Below, in pieces: positions 43,383 through 52,456 of a stretch of 64,000 bases of DNA; within the stretch, counting starts at the first letter, position 1, and the number at the start of each line of letters is the position of its first letter. The notes under the pieces are model-generated. The model saw only the letters and a program-made list of their open reading frames with translations. It ran no database searches and had not been told where the DNA came from. This DNA comes from Serratia nematodiphila DZ0503SBS1. GTDB taxonomy: Bacteria; Pseudomonadota; Gammaproteobacteria; Enterobacterales; Enterobacteriaceae. The stretch lies in the NCBI RefSeq assembly GCF_000738675.1, contig NZ_JPUX01000001.1, positions 1,860,001 through 1,924,000 on the forward strand. The letters run 5' to 3'. A program made the translations under genes and the position numbers.

Positions 43383-43952
43383 TCAGGCGCGTTTAAACAG
43401 ATTCGCCGCCTGGAACAGCGCAAAGGAGCTGACCAGCATCTCGATGCCGACGATCGCCGTCACCAGCGTGACCGACGCCGCCGGGCCTGAGCCGATCAGC
43501 ATCCAGGCGATGATCAAATCGAGTACGCCAATGACGAACTGCAGCCAGTTGCCCGGCAATCCGCGGCGCATATAGCCGGCCGCCAGGCGCGCGATGCCGC
43601 CGAGCGCGAACAGCACGGCAAGGTACACCGCCAGCGCCAGAATGCCCGCCAGCGGGCTGGTGATGAACACATAACCGATAATCAGGTAGGCCACGCCCAG
43701 CAGAATGCCGCCGATCATCGGCCAGGTATTCTGCGCCCGGTTGGCGATCATGGCGATAATCAGCCCGGCGCCGCTCAACAGCAGCAGGACGCCGACCACG
43801 ATGCTCAGCGCCGCGCCGGAGGCGAAAGGGTTGACCAGGCACAGTATGCCGCCCGCCAGCAGCAGGAAGGCGATGATCAGCAGGGTGGTGCGTTGCTTTT
43901 TGAGCAGTTCTTCGCTCAGGAGGGGCAGATTATTGCGATCAAGGTTTAGCAT
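43383..43952 (-). CDS. HdeD family acid-resistance membrane protein
   Basis: A 189-residue DUF308 protein with six predicted helices in three hairpins, full of Gly and small residues (LLAGGILCLVNPFASG, LLLLSGAGLIIAMIANR, MIGGILLGVAYLIIGYVFI). HdeD acts in acid resistance at high cell density in E. coli. The ATG complementary to 43950-43952 has GGAG 7 nt before it; the frame is open 53 codons further without support. No hdeAB neighbours are present. Confidence 0.8.
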   Translation of the reverse strand: MLNLDRNNLPLLSEELLKKQRTTLLIIAFLLLAGGILCLVNPFASGAALSIVVGVLLLLSGAGLIIAMIANRAQNTWPMIGGILLGVAYLIIGYVFITSPLAGILALAVYLAVLFALGGIARLAAGYMRRGLPGNWLQFVIGVLDLIIAWMLIGSGPAASVTLVTAIVGIEMLVSSFALFQAANLFKRA

Positions 43953-44079
43953 GTTACAGCTCCATTCTCTTTGTTGCGATCCTCGGGGGCACTCTATTTT
44001 TCCGAGCGCTCTATTATAGTAGTCACTTTTTAATCGCTGCGGTAAATCCGGCGTGGCGTTTATGCTTGGAAGCGGCGTG

Positions 44080-44970
44080 TTATTCGGCCAGTTCATCAAC
44101 GATGAAATCAATCAGCGCCCTTACCGAAGGAGGGAGTCCTTGTCTGGAAGGGTAAAACGCGACAATCTTGTGTTGTTCCAATGTCCAGTCGTCGAGCAGC
44201 GTTTTCAGGCTGCCGTCGAGCAGTTCCTGGCGGGCTAATTTCAGCGGCAGGCAGCCAACACCGACGCCTTTTACGATCGATTCCTTGATCAGGCGAATGT
44301 CATCGCACACCATGCGCGACTCGTTGTTTATTTTGACTTCGCGATCGGCTTGTTGAAACGTCCAGGCGGCCTGAAGATGGGTCGATAACCACCCGACCGT
44401 TGGCAAACTGGAGAGATCTTCGGGCGTATTTATACTTTGGTACTGAATAGCTGCAGAGGGGGCGACCATAAATGCGGTGGGCACAGCGCAAATTCGACGC
44501 ATCACCAAATTGCTGTTTTTGGGCTCATCGGCGATGAGTTTTAATGAGAGGTCATACCCTTCAGAAATAATATCCACGTTGCGATTAAATATTTTCACAT
44601 GCAAATTGACCTTGGGATATTGCAGCATGAATCTCGCCAGCACTTCCGTTAGGCCAAGATCCAGGAGAATGTTTGAGCAGGTCAGTTTTATTTTCCCAGT
44701 GGGTTTTTCGCTTTTGTTAATAATAAGGCATTCGGCTTTCTCTGCGGTGCTAATCATCTGCAGGCAGTACTGAAAATATTCTTTTCCTATATCGGTGACC
44801 ATGAGGTTTCGCGTTGAGCGCTGAATAAGCCTGACATTAAGCCTTTTTTCCAAATTGGATATTCGCCTTGATAGCGTCGATTTGGGTATACCAAACTTCT
44901 TACTGGCGGAAAGAAATCCACCGCATTCAACTACTCTGGCAAACATAACCATCTCATTGAAATCTATCAT
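44080..44970 (-). CDS. LysR family transcriptional regulator
   Basis: A 296-residue LysR protein: the HTH is FARVVECGGFLSASKKFGIP then KSTLSRRISNLEKRL, and the effector domain starts near residue 90 (KIKLTCSNILLDLGL). It is transcribed divergently from ycaC with 165 bp between them, the usual arrangement of a LysR gene and its target. AT-rich codon use in the 5' half differs from core genes, which may indicate transfer. Confidence 0.88.
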   Translation of the reverse strand: MIDFNEMVMFARVVECGGFLSASKKFGIPKSTLSRRISNLEKRLNVRLIQRSTRNLMVTDIGKEYFQYCLQMISTAEKAECLIINKSEKPTGKIKLTCSNILLDLGLTEVLARFMLQYPKVNLHVKIFNRNVDIISEGYDLSLKLIADEPKNSNLVMRRICAVPTAFMVAPSAAIQYQSINTPEDLSSLPTVGWLSTHLQAAWTFQQADREVKINNESRMVCDDIRLIKESIVKGVGVGCLPLKLARQELLDGSLKTLLDDWTLEQHKIVAFYPSRQGLPPSVRALIDFIVDELAE

Positions 44971-45135
44971 ATAAAATTAACCTTCCCAGTGGTGAAACAC
45001 TCATTCCCAATAATCGTGCTATTTACCCGGCTGGTTCATTGCTAGCCTGATGTCGGAGCGTTTGAAAGTATGCTACATGCTTGGAATGCATGGGGCGATC
45101 GGAATTTGATGATTTTGATGATAAAGGAGAAGGGA

Positions 45136-45765
45136 ATGACTTTTAAATATAATCGATTAGATAAGACACAGGCCGCCGTTTTATTAGTCGATCATCAGAC
45201 CGGGCTACTGTCCCTGGTTAGAGATCAGGATCCGGATAAATTCAAAAATAATGTTTTGGCGCTGGCCGATCTGGCTAAATACTTCAATTTACCGACAATA
45301 CTGACCACGAGTTTTGAAAACGGACCGAACGGCCCTTTGGTGCCAGAGCTAAAGCAAACTTTCCCTGACGCCCCCTATATTGCTCGTCCCGGCAATATCA
45401 ATGCCTGGGATAATGAAGATTTCGTCAAGGCGGTAAAGGCCACGGGCAAGAAACAACTGATCATCGCCGGCGTGGTGACCGAGGTTTGCGTGGCGTTTCC
45501 TGCGCTCTCTGCGCTGGAAGAGGGGTATGAGGTTTTCGTCATCACAGACGCATCCGGCACGTTCAATTCGATTACGCGCGATGCGGCCTGGGATCGCATG
45601 TCCCAGGCCGGCGCGCAACTGATGAGTTGGTTTGGCGCGGCGTGCGAATTGCACCGCGATTGGCGAAATGATATCGAAGGGTTGGGGAACCTGTTCTCTC
45701 AACATATTCCTGACTATCGCAATCTGATGACCAGCTTCAGTTTGCTGACCTCAGGTAAACAGTAA
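45136..45765 (+). CDS. ycaC: Isochorismatase-family hydrolase YcaC
   Basis: A 209-residue cysteine hydrolase nearly identical to E. coli YcaC. The catalytic triad is Asp in LLVDHQTGLLSLV, Lys in VKATGKKQLIIAG and Cys in VVTEVCVAFPALSALE. The substrate is unknown. The ATG at 45136 follows AAGGAGAAGGG; the upstream in-frame ATG would add 22 residues not found in YcaC. Likely controlled by the divergent LysR protein. Confidence 0.92.
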   Translation: MTFKYNRLDKTQAAVLLVDHQTGLLSLVRDQDPDKFKNNVLALADLAKYFNLPTILTTSFENGPNGPLVPELKQTFPDAPYIARPGNINAWDNEDFVKAVKATGKKQLIIAGVVTEVCVAFPALSALEEGYEVFVITDASGTFNSITRDAAWDRMSQAGAQLMSWFGAACELHRDWRNDIEGLGNLFSQHIPDYRNLMTSFSLLTSGKQ

Positions 45766-45953
45766 TCCCGGCATCGCTGCATGATTTGGCGCCTTATGGC
45801 GCCATTTTTCCTCCCGCCGATCGTGCCGCAGCGGCCTCCGCGCCAGCTGTTTTCCGATATTTGCCTCTTCCCCGCTTTTTGACTGACCCGGCGCAAATGT
45901 TACACTGTGCGGCTGAGGCGTATCAGAACCGAAAAGACGATTGGGGACAGGAT

Positions 45954-46703
45954 TTGAGCACAGGAAGCAAGCTGGCGAGGTGGCGCCGCATCGCGGTGTG
46001 TCTGACATTGGGGCTGCTGTTGGCCGGATGTTCGGGTAAAAACACCTACAACCGCGACTACGACAAACTGCCGAAGGGCAGCTACACCGGCAAGTCCTAC
46101 ACCGTCAAACGGGGCGATACGCTGTATTACATCGCCTGGATCACCGACAGCGAAGTCAGCGATCTGGCCAGAATCAACAAGATACGCCCTCCTTATAGCC
46201 TGGAAGTGGGGCAAAAGCTGCGGCTGAGCGGCAGCGCGCCGACCAAAACCGCCGCCACGCGCCGTAAAACTTCTTCCTCCGCGATCGCCAAGCAAACGCC
46301 GCCGCCGGGCGCCGCACGTTGCTGGCGCTGGCCGACCAGCGGCCGGATCGTGCAGGCGTACTCCAATGCCGATGGCGGCAACAAGGGCATCGACATCGCC
46401 GGTAAACGCGGCCAGCCGATCTATGCTTCCGCCAAGGGCAAAGTGGTGTACGTCGGCAACCAACTGCGCGGCTACGGCAACCTGATCATGATTAAGCATG
46501 GCGAAGACTTTATTACCGCCTACGCGCACAACGACACTACGTTGGTGCGCAACGGCCAGGATGTGAAAGCGGGGCAGAAGATTGGCACCATGGGCAGCAC
46601 CGGCACCGATTCGGTGTTCCTGCATTTCCAGATCCGCTATCGCGCCACCGCGCTCGATCCGCAGCGCTATCTGCCGCCGCAGGGATCGTCGCCGTCCTGT
46701 TAA
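45954..46703 (+). CDS. actS: LytM-domain amidase activator ActS (YgeR)
   Basis: A 249-residue outer-membrane lipoprotein. With the TTG start at 45954 (GGGGA upstream) it has a lipoprotein signal with lipobox LLAGC; then a LysM domain (YTVKRGDTLYYIA) and a LytM domain (GNKGIDIAG, GKVVYVGNQLRGYGNLIMIKH, AYAHND, LHFQIRYRATALDP). The HxxxD zinc residues are replaced (NKGID), so it is not an active peptidase; homologues activate amidases that split the septal wall. It marks the return of E. coli-like order after the variable region. Confidence 0.88.
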   Translation: MSTGSKLARWRRIAVCLTLGLLLAGCSGKNTYNRDYDKLPKGSYTGKSYTVKRGDTLYYIAWITDSEVSDLARINKIRPPYSLEVGQKLRLSGSAPTKTAATRRKTSSSAIAKQTPPPGAARCWRWPTSGRIVQAYSNADGGNKGIDIAGKRGQPIYASAKGKVVYVGNQLRGYGNLIMIKHGEDFITAYAHNDTTLVRNGQDVKAGQKIGTMGSTGTDSVFLHFQIRYRATALDPQRYLPPQGSSPSC

Positions 46704-46710
46704 CGTCAAT

Positions 46711-46730
46711 CCGGCTCCTTGCGGAGCCGG
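46711..46730. terminator. Hairpin between actS and AraC gene
   Basis: CCGGCTCC, TTGC, GGAGCCGG: a perfect 8-bp stem between convergent genes that can serve both. Confidence 0.6.
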
Positions 46731-46737
46731 ATGTCAG

Positions 46738-47595
46738 CTATTTCAGCGGCAGATAAAGATCGGTCACCAGTTCATATTCCGCCACCTCGTGCACGAAGTT
46801 TTGGTAGTGGAAATAGAGCGGAAAATCGCGCAGCTCCTCGCCGCTGGCCGGCAACCACTCGCTGTAAAGATAGCGGGCGCTTTCCGAGAGCCCATCCAGC
46901 GATCCGAGATGGCGCAGCACCGCGCAGCGCCCGGCCGGCAGCGTGCCGTTCACCACGCCGAAGGCGTTGTCCTCCGGGATCGGCGTAGTGACCTCGCCGC
47001 AAATGAAGAAGCGGAAGTCCTGCGCTTCGGTGGTGGCCGGATCGTGCGGCGCGATGCCGTAAGTGCGGCTGCTTCTGACCGGCGACAGGCCGCTGATTTT
47101 GCGCCACTCGATAAAGCGTGCGGCGGTTTCGTTGACCAGCGCGGACGGGCCGCGATGTTCGATCATCGCCACCGGCGTGGCCGGGAAGTCGACAATGTCT
47201 ACCTTCATGGGTTGTTTCCTTTTGTGTTTCGGCTCGGGAAAGCGTTGTTGCCAATCGATCCAGGCCGGCCGTTTGCGAAACTGGCTTGGCGTTTGGCTGA
47301 ACGCCTGTTTGAAGGCGCGGCTGAAGGACTCCGGGTTTTGAAAACCGGCGTCCAGCGCGATGTCAATCACCGGCTCCAGCGGGTTATACGCTAGGCGGTA
47401 CGAGGCGCGTTTGAGCCTCATCCACTGGATATAACGCCACACCGAGATGCCACAATACGCGCTAAACTGGCGTTGAAAGTGAAAGCGCGAAAAGTGGGCC
47501 ACTTCGCTCAGTTTTTCGACGGTGAGCGCCTCGTCCAGGTGGCGGTCGATATAGTCAAAGACCAGCGCAAAGCGCTTTGCATACGTCTGGGTCAT
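46738..47595 (-). CDS. AraC family regulator with GyrI-like effector domain
   Basis: A 285-residue regulator. The two HTH motifs are at the N-terminus (LTVEKLSEVAHFSRFHFQRQ and VIDIALDAGFQNPESFSRAF), followed by a C-terminal GyrI/Rob-type small-molecule domain (VDIVDFPATPVAMIEHRG, then AGRCAVLRHLGSL). The layout is that of Rob and related multidrug or toxin-responsive activators. The ATG complementary to 47593-47595 has GGAGGAG upstream. It is divergent from the Atm1-type exporter gene, a plausible target (inference). Confidence 0.88.
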   Translation of the reverse strand: MTQTYAKRFALVFDYIDRHLDEALTVEKLSEVAHFSRFHFQRQFSAYCGISVWRYIQWMRLKRASYRLAYNPLEPVIDIALDAGFQNPESFSRAFKQAFSQTPSQFRKRPAWIDWQQRFPEPKHKRKQPMKVDIVDFPATPVAMIEHRGPSALVNETAARFIEWRKISGLSPVRSSRTYGIAPHDPATTEAQDFRFFICGEVTTPIPEDNAFGVVNGTLPAGRCAVLRHLGSLDGLSESARYLYSEWLPASGEELRDFPLYFHYQNFVHEVAEYELVTDLYLPLK

Positions 47596-47772
47596 GTGAT
47601 TGTCTCCTCCATGCCTGAACTTTGCCCGAGCCGCCGCCGCTTCTCCTGACGGATGATGCTGAGTTATCGCTGCAGGAAAAGGGAATGGTGCGGCGTTCGC
47701 CGCCGGCCAGGCCAAACTCATAACCCCCGCGCGGCTGTGCGCCGCGATCCCGACCGAGAAGATGAATATTAC

Positions 47773-49545
47773 ATGATGGATCGTTCCCGTTTGCTGAAAT
47801 TCCTGCTGCCCTATCTGTGGCCGAAAGATAACCCGCGGCTGCGTTGGTATCTGGTGGTGGCCTTCGTATTCATGGTGGCGGCCAAGGTCAGCACCACGCT
47901 GGTGCCGCTGGCCTACAAAGCGATGGTTGATGCACTGAGCGGCGAGACGGCGAAAATGCTGGCGGTGCCGCTGGGGCTGATCGTCGCCTACGGCGTGGCG
48001 CGGGTGGGCGGCGCGCTGTTTGAGGAACTGCGCAACGTGATGTTTATTCACGTCAGCCAGAACGCCACGCGCCTGTTGGGCGTGCGGGTGTTCCGCCAGC
48101 TGCATGCGCTGAGCCTGCGTTTCCATCTGGAGCGCCAGACCGGCGGATTGTCGTTGTCCATCGAGCGCGGTACTCAGGCGGTGTCCACGGTGCTGTCGCG
48201 GCTGCTGTTCTCCATCGTGCCGATCCTGTTCGAGCTCTCGCTGGTCACGGCGATCATGTGGCATATGCTGAACGGCTGGTTCGCGCTGGCGATCCTGACG
48301 ACGGTCGGTTGCTACATCCTGTTCACCGTGCTGGCGGTCAGCTGGCGCACCCGCTTTCGCCGCGAGCTCAACAAGGCCAACGCCGACGCCAACAGCAAAT
48401 CCATCGACAGCCTGCTGAACTATGAGACCGTGAAGTACTTCGGCAATGAAGAGTTCGAGGCCGAGCGTTTCGACCTGTCGCGCCGGCTGTACGAATACGC
48501 CGCCATCAAGAACCAATTCAGTTTTACGGCGATCAACCTGGGGCAAACCGCCATTATTTCGATCGGACTGATCGTGATGATGACCATGGCGGCGCGGGGC
48601 ATTACGCAGGGGACGATGACGGTCGGCGACTTCGTGCTGGTCAACGCCTATCTGCTGCAGCTGTATCAGCCGCTGAACTTCTTCGGCTTTATTTATTCCG
48701 AGGTGCGCCAGGCGCTGATCGACATGGAGAACATGTTCGATCTGCTGCAGGAACCGCGTGAGATCGTCGATAGCCCGGATGCGCAGCCGCTGCGCCTCGA
48801 TCGCGGCGAAGTGAGGTTCGACGCGGTCAGCTTCGGTTACGACACGCGCCGGCCGATCCTCAAGCAGGTGAGCTTTACCATTCCGGCGGGCCACACGGTG
48901 GCGGTGGTCGGCGCCTCCGGCGCGGGCAAGTCCACGCTGTCGCGCCTGCTGTTTCGCTTTTACGACGTGCAGGGGGGCGCCATTACCCTCGACGGCCAGG
49001 ACATTCGCCAACTGACCCAGGCCAGCCTGCGGCAGGCGATCGGCATCGTGCCGCAGGATACGGTGCTGTTCAACGATACGTTGCGTTATAACATCGGTTA
49101 CGGCAAAACCGGCTCCAGCGATGAAGAAATCGAGCGGGCGGCGCGGCTGGCGCATATCCATGATTTTATCGTCGGTCTGCCCGACGGTTACGACACCCGG
49201 GTGGGCGAGCGCGGGCTGAAGCTGTCGGGCGGGGAAAAGCAGCGGGTGGCGATTGCGCGCACCATTCTGAAAAATCCGGCCATCCTGGTGTTTGACGAGG
49301 CGACCAGCGCGCTGGATACCCAGACCGAGCGCGAAATCCAGGGGCACCTGCGCGAGGTGAGCCGCAATCACACCACGCTGGTGATCGCTCATCGGCTCTC
49401 CACCGTGGTGGATGCCGATGAAATTATCGTGCTGGAGGCGGGGGAGATCGTCGAGCGCGGGGGGCACGAGGCGTTGCTGGCCGCGAACGGCCGCTACGCC
49501 GCCATGTGGCAAACCCAGTACAGCGAAGAGCAGGAACCGCACTGA
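47773..49545 (+). CDS. Atm1-type ABC exporter (membrane and ATPase fused)
   Basis: A 590-residue half transporter of the heavy-metal/Atm1 (HMT) group. Six helices run from about residue 25 to 320; then Walker A GASGAGKST, Q loop, signature KLSGGEKQRVAIART and Walker B ILVFDEATSALDT. NYETVKYFGNEEFEAERFD between TM4 and TM5 is the Atm1 signature for glutathione-type ligands. It probably exports glutathione-bound metals or electrophiles. The first of two adjacent ATGs (47773, 47776) is used. Its left neighbour is a divergent AraC regulator. Confidence 0.88.
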   Translation: MMDRSRLLKFLLPYLWPKDNPRLRWYLVVAFVFMVAAKVSTTLVPLAYKAMVDALSGETAKMLAVPLGLIVAYGVARVGGALFEELRNVMFIHVSQNATRLLGVRVFRQLHALSLRFHLERQTGGLSLSIERGTQAVSTVLSRLLFSIVPILFELSLVTAIMWHMLNGWFALAILTTVGCYILFTVLAVSWRTRFRRELNKANADANSKSIDSLLNYETVKYFGNEEFEAERFDLSRRLYEYAAIKNQFSFTAINLGQTAIISIGLIVMMTMAARGITQGTMTVGDFVLVNAYLLQLYQPLNFFGFIYSEVRQALIDMENMFDLLQEPREIVDSPDAQPLRLDRGEVRFDAVSFGYDTRRPILKQVSFTIPAGHTVAVVGASGAGKSTLSRLLFRFYDVQGGAITLDGQDIRQLTQASLRQAIGIVPQDTVLFNDTLRYNIGYGKTGSSDEEIERAARLAHIHDFIVGLPDGYDTRVGERGLKLSGGEKQRVAIARTILKNPAILVFDEATSALDTQTEREIQGHLREVSRNHTTLVIAHRLSTVVDADEIIVLEAGEIVERGGHEALLAANGRYAAMWQTQYSEEQEPH

Positions 49546-49560
49546 CGGAGCCGTTCACGT

Positions 49561-50157
49561 TCACCTCAGAGGCTGAGCGGCGTTGAGCCGCTGCGCCACG
49601 TAGTCGCAGGCGATGCGGCAGTCCCGCTTTAGGTCGGTCTCGTCGCCGGCCAGGCTGCCGCGCAGCCAAAGCCCATCGATCATCGCCGCCAGCCCGCGCG
49701 CCGCGTCGCGCGCCTGCTGCAGCGGCAGCTCGCGGCGGAATTGGCAGCAAATATTGGAATAGAGCCGCCGATCGTTGGCGCGCTGCAGGCGGCGCAGCAC
49801 CGGTTGGTGCATGCTGGCGGCCCAGAAGTCGAGCCAGGCGCGCATGGACACGGCGTTGGTTTGGCTGGGGTGGAAGTTGCCCTGGATAATGGCGAACAGC
49901 TGTGACTGGCTGTCGCTCGCCGCTTGCGCGCGGCACTCGGCCACCGCGTCGCGCAGATCGCGCAGGATCTTGCGCATGGTGGCGCTCAGCAACCCCTCTT
50001 TATCGCCAAAATAGTGGCTGACGATGCCGGTCGACAGCCCGGCTTCTTTCGCGACCTGAGACAGGGTGACGCCGGCCAGCCCGACGACGTTTATGGTCTC
50101 GAAGGCGGCGTTAATCAACTGCTCCTTACGCTGCTCCGGAATGTCTCTTCGGTACAT
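49561..50157 (-). CDS. TetR family repressor BetI-like
   Basis: A 198-residue TetR protein. The HTH is TLSQVAKEAGLSTGIVSHYF and the effector domain carries BetI blocks (GNFHPSQTNAVSMRAWLDFW, ASMHQPVLRRLQ, FRRELPLQQARDAARGLAAM with IDGLWLR). BetI senses choline. GAGGA precedes the ATG complementary to 50155-50157. It is divergent from a BCCT carrier and a perfect palindrome lies between; no betA or betB genes are beside it, so it may serve only choline/betaine uptake. Confidence 0.85.
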   Translation of the reverse strand: MYRRDIPEQRKEQLINAAFETINVVGLAGVTLSQVAKEAGLSTGIVSHYFGDKEGLLSATMRKILRDLRDAVAECRAQAASDSQSQLFAIIQGNFHPSQTNAVSMRAWLDFWAASMHQPVLRRLQRANDRRLYSNICCQFRRELPLQQARDAARGLAAMIDGLWLRGSLAGDETDLKRDCRIACDYVAQRLNAAQPLR

Positions 50158-50196
50158 ATTTTCCTCAACTGATAGGCCAATCACACTTTGGATTTG

Positions 50197-50218
50197 ATTG
50201 ATTGAACGGTCAATCAAT
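50197..50218. promoter_or_regulatory. BetI-type operator palindrome
   Basis: ATTGATTGA, ACGG, TCAATCAAT: a perfect 9-bp inverted repeat in the spacer between the BetI-like gene and the BCCT gene. It resembles known BetI sites and should control both directions. Confidence 0.75.
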
Positions 50219-50315
50219 ACTCTATATGCTGCGAAAATGTCAAATAAATGGCGATAAAATGTTAATTAAAAGTTGCATTTAAATCGTCTGTCTTTCGCAT
50301 CATGGAAGCCTGCCA

Positions 50316-51860
50316 ATGACAACAAAAACTCCTCCATCGCTTGACGAAGAACCTGTCAGATTGAATGTCCCGGTATTTTTCGGCTCGGCGGCGGTGATCC
50401 TGCTGCTGGGATCGCTGGTCGTGCTGTTTCCCGCAGGCAGCAAACAGTGGTTGAACGTCGCGCAAAGTTGGGTCGCCGACGTGTTCGGCTGGTACTACAT
50501 GCTGTTGATGGTCGCCTGCATGGTGTTCGTCTTCTGGCTGGCGCTGTCGCGCTTCGGCCATATTCGCCTCAGCCAGGATGACGAACCGCCGCAGTTCAGC
50601 TATCCCTCGTGGGTGGCGATGCTGTTCTCGTCGGGCATCGGCATTGCGCTGGTGTACTACGGCGCCTATGAACCGCTGGATCATTTTTTGTCGCCACCGG
50701 AAGGCAGCGGCGGCACCGTGCAGGCGGCGCGGCAGGCGATGGCGCTGACCTTTTTGCATTGGGGGCTGCACGGCTGGGCGCTGTATGCGCTGATCGCCAC
50801 CGCGCTGGCCTATTTCGCCTATTGCCGCGGCCTGCCGTTGGCGCTGCGCTCTGCGTTATACCCGATCTTCGGCGAGCGCACCCACGGCGGCGCCGGCCAT
50901 CTGGTGGACAGCTTCGGCATTCTGGTGACGGTGATTTCGATGGTAACCAACCTGGGGATCGGCGCGCTGCTGGTTAACTCGGGGCTGTTTTATCTGTTCG
51001 ATATTCCGCAAAGCACCGGCGTGCTGCTGGCGCTGATCGTGGTGATGATGGTGGTGGCCACGCTGGCGGCGGTCACTGGCGTCGAGAAGGGCATTGCGAT
51101 GCTGTCGAACATCAACGTCGGCTTCCTGTGCCTGTTGCTGCTGTTCGTGTTTCTGGCCGGCCCGACGCTGAATCTGCTCAACGGCATGTTGCAGAACCTC
51201 GGCGATTATCTCACTTCGCTGGTCAGCCGCAGCTTCGATATGTATCTGTACGGCAAGGCGCGCCAGTGGCAGGGCGCCTGGACGTTGTTCTATTGGGCCT
51301 GGTGGGTGGCGTGGGCGCCGTTTGTCGGGCTGTTCATCGCGCGCATTTCCAAAGGGCGCACCATTCGTGAATTGATCTTCGGCGTGTTGCTGATCCCGCT
51401 GGGCTTCACGCTGGCGTGGCTGTCGATCTTCGGCAATACCGCCATCAGCCTGGTGTTGGAAGGCGGGCAGGCGATCCTCGGGCAGGTGGCGCAAAGCGAT
51501 CCGCCGATGGCGGTGTTCAAGCTGTTCGAATACCTGCCCTATACCCAGCTGACCGCCGGTTTTGTGGTAGCGATCAGTTTCGTGCTGTTCCTGACGCCGG
51601 TTGATTCCGGCACGCTGATGATAGCGAACCTCTCCTGCCAGGGCGGTTCCGCCCACGATGACGCGCCGGCCTGGCTGCGGGTATTTTGGGCGGCGGTCAC
51701 CACGTTGATCTGCGCCGGGTTGCTGTACGCCGGCAGTTTCAGCGCGATGCAGACCGCGGTGGTGCTGTGCGGCCTGCCGTTCTCGGCGGTGATCGTGTTG
51801 TACATGGTCAGCCTGCGCAAGGATCTGCGCGGTTACGCCATGACGCCGGCGCTCCCTTGA
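50316..51860 (+). CDS. BCCT family choline/betaine transporter
   Basis: A 514-residue carrier with 12 helices. Marks are SSGIGIALVYYGAYEPLDHF (the BCCT G-rich unwound helix, where the common WGVAEP is YGAYEP), ARQAMALTFLHWGLHGWALY and the Trp-rich TLFYWAWWVAWAPFVGLFIA followed by RISKGRTIRE. It lacks the long C-terminal osmosensing tail of BetP and BetT. Na+- or H+-driven uptake of choline or betaine is likely from family and the BetI neighbour. Confidence 0.88.
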   Translation: MTTKTPPSLDEEPVRLNVPVFFGSAAVILLLGSLVVLFPAGSKQWLNVAQSWVADVFGWYYMLLMVACMVFVFWLALSRFGHIRLSQDDEPPQFSYPSWVAMLFSSGIGIALVYYGAYEPLDHFLSPPEGSGGTVQAARQAMALTFLHWGLHGWALYALIATALAYFAYCRGLPLALRSALYPIFGERTHGGAGHLVDSFGILVTVISMVTNLGIGALLVNSGLFYLFDIPQSTGVLLALIVVMMVVATLAAVTGVEKGIAMLSNINVGFLCLLLLFVFLAGPTLNLLNGMLQNLGDYLTSLVSRSFDMYLYGKARQWQGAWTLFYWAWWVAWAPFVGLFIARISKGRTIRELIFGVLLIPLGFTLAWLSIFGNTAISLVLEGGQAILGQVAQSDPPMAVFKLFEYLPYTQLTAGFVVAISFVLFLTPVDSGTLMIANLSCQGGSAHDDAPAWLRVFWAAVTTLICAGLLYAGSFSAMQTAVVLCGLPFSAVIVLYMVSLRKDLRGYAMTPALP

Positions 51861-51866
51861 GGCGGC

Positions 51867-52298
51867 TTATTCGTCCGCGCGCGGCCGGTGATGCACGTAT
51901 TCGATAATCGTGCCGTCCGGCAGGCGCGCATTGAAACAGGCGCCGGTGGGCACTTCCACCGGGCCAAAGAAGATATCGGCCCCGGCGGCCAGCAGCCGCT
52001 GGTGGTAAGGATAAATGTCATCGACCAGCAACGTGCCGACGGTGCTGCGGAAAGGACGCAGGCTTTCTTCCGAGCCCTCCAGGATCAGAAACGGCCCTAC
52101 TGCCGCCAGCACCAACCGATGTTCGGGAAAGTCGAAACGCATATCCGCTTCCACGCCGTGCAGCCGCTCGTAAAATGCGATGGCGCGGTCAATCTCGCCT
52201 TCGTCGACGTAGACCCGGATCAGCACGCGCGGCTCGCGCAGCGATGAAGAGTCGGCGGTTTTGCGCCAAAAGCCCGCTTCTGTCAGTTTTGCCGTCAT
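51867..52298 (-). CDS. VOC superfamily protein
   Basis: A 143-residue vicinal-oxygen-chelate fold protein (glyoxalase/bleomycin resistance type). Repeats of the beta-alpha-beta module are seen: RVYVDEGEIDRAIAFYERLH and LVDDIYPYHQRLLAAGADIF, ending GTIIEYVHHRP. The usual metal ligands are partly present (E in IIEYVHH). Function not assignable. GAGGA precedes the ATG. Convergent with the BCCT gene. Confidence 0.75.
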   Translation of the reverse strand: MTAKLTEAGFWRKTADSSSLREPRVLIRVYVDEGEIDRAIAFYERLHGVEADMRFDFPEHRLVLAAVGPFLILEGSEESLRPFRSTVGTLLVDDIYPYHQRLLAAGADIFFGPVEVPTGACFNARLPDGTIIEYVHHRPRADE

Positions 52299-52394
52299 TG
52301 CTCATTCCTCATGGTGGTTCGTTGCCCCGTCATCATGCCGCCGTTTGGCCGCAGGGATTAGACTGAGTTGTTATGAACTAGCAGCGGCGGAAAT

Positions 52395-52417
52395 AAAAAA
52401 GCCCCGGTAACGGGGCA
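52395..52417 (-). terminator. Terminator of the LLM oxidoreductase gene
   Basis: On the minus strand GCCCCG, TTAC, CGGGGC is followed by six T, about 40 nt after the gene stop. Confidence 0.9.
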
Positions 52418-52456
52418 AAGACCCGCTCAGGTCGGAATAGCGGGCTAAAGCGGGCG

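Noticed and set aside
46738..49542. A 934-codon open frame on the minus strand
   Set aside because: Only its last third (46738-47595) encodes a recognisable AraC protein with its own start; the rest is antisense to the ABC exporter gene and rich in His/Gln/Arg, typical of GC-rich shadows.
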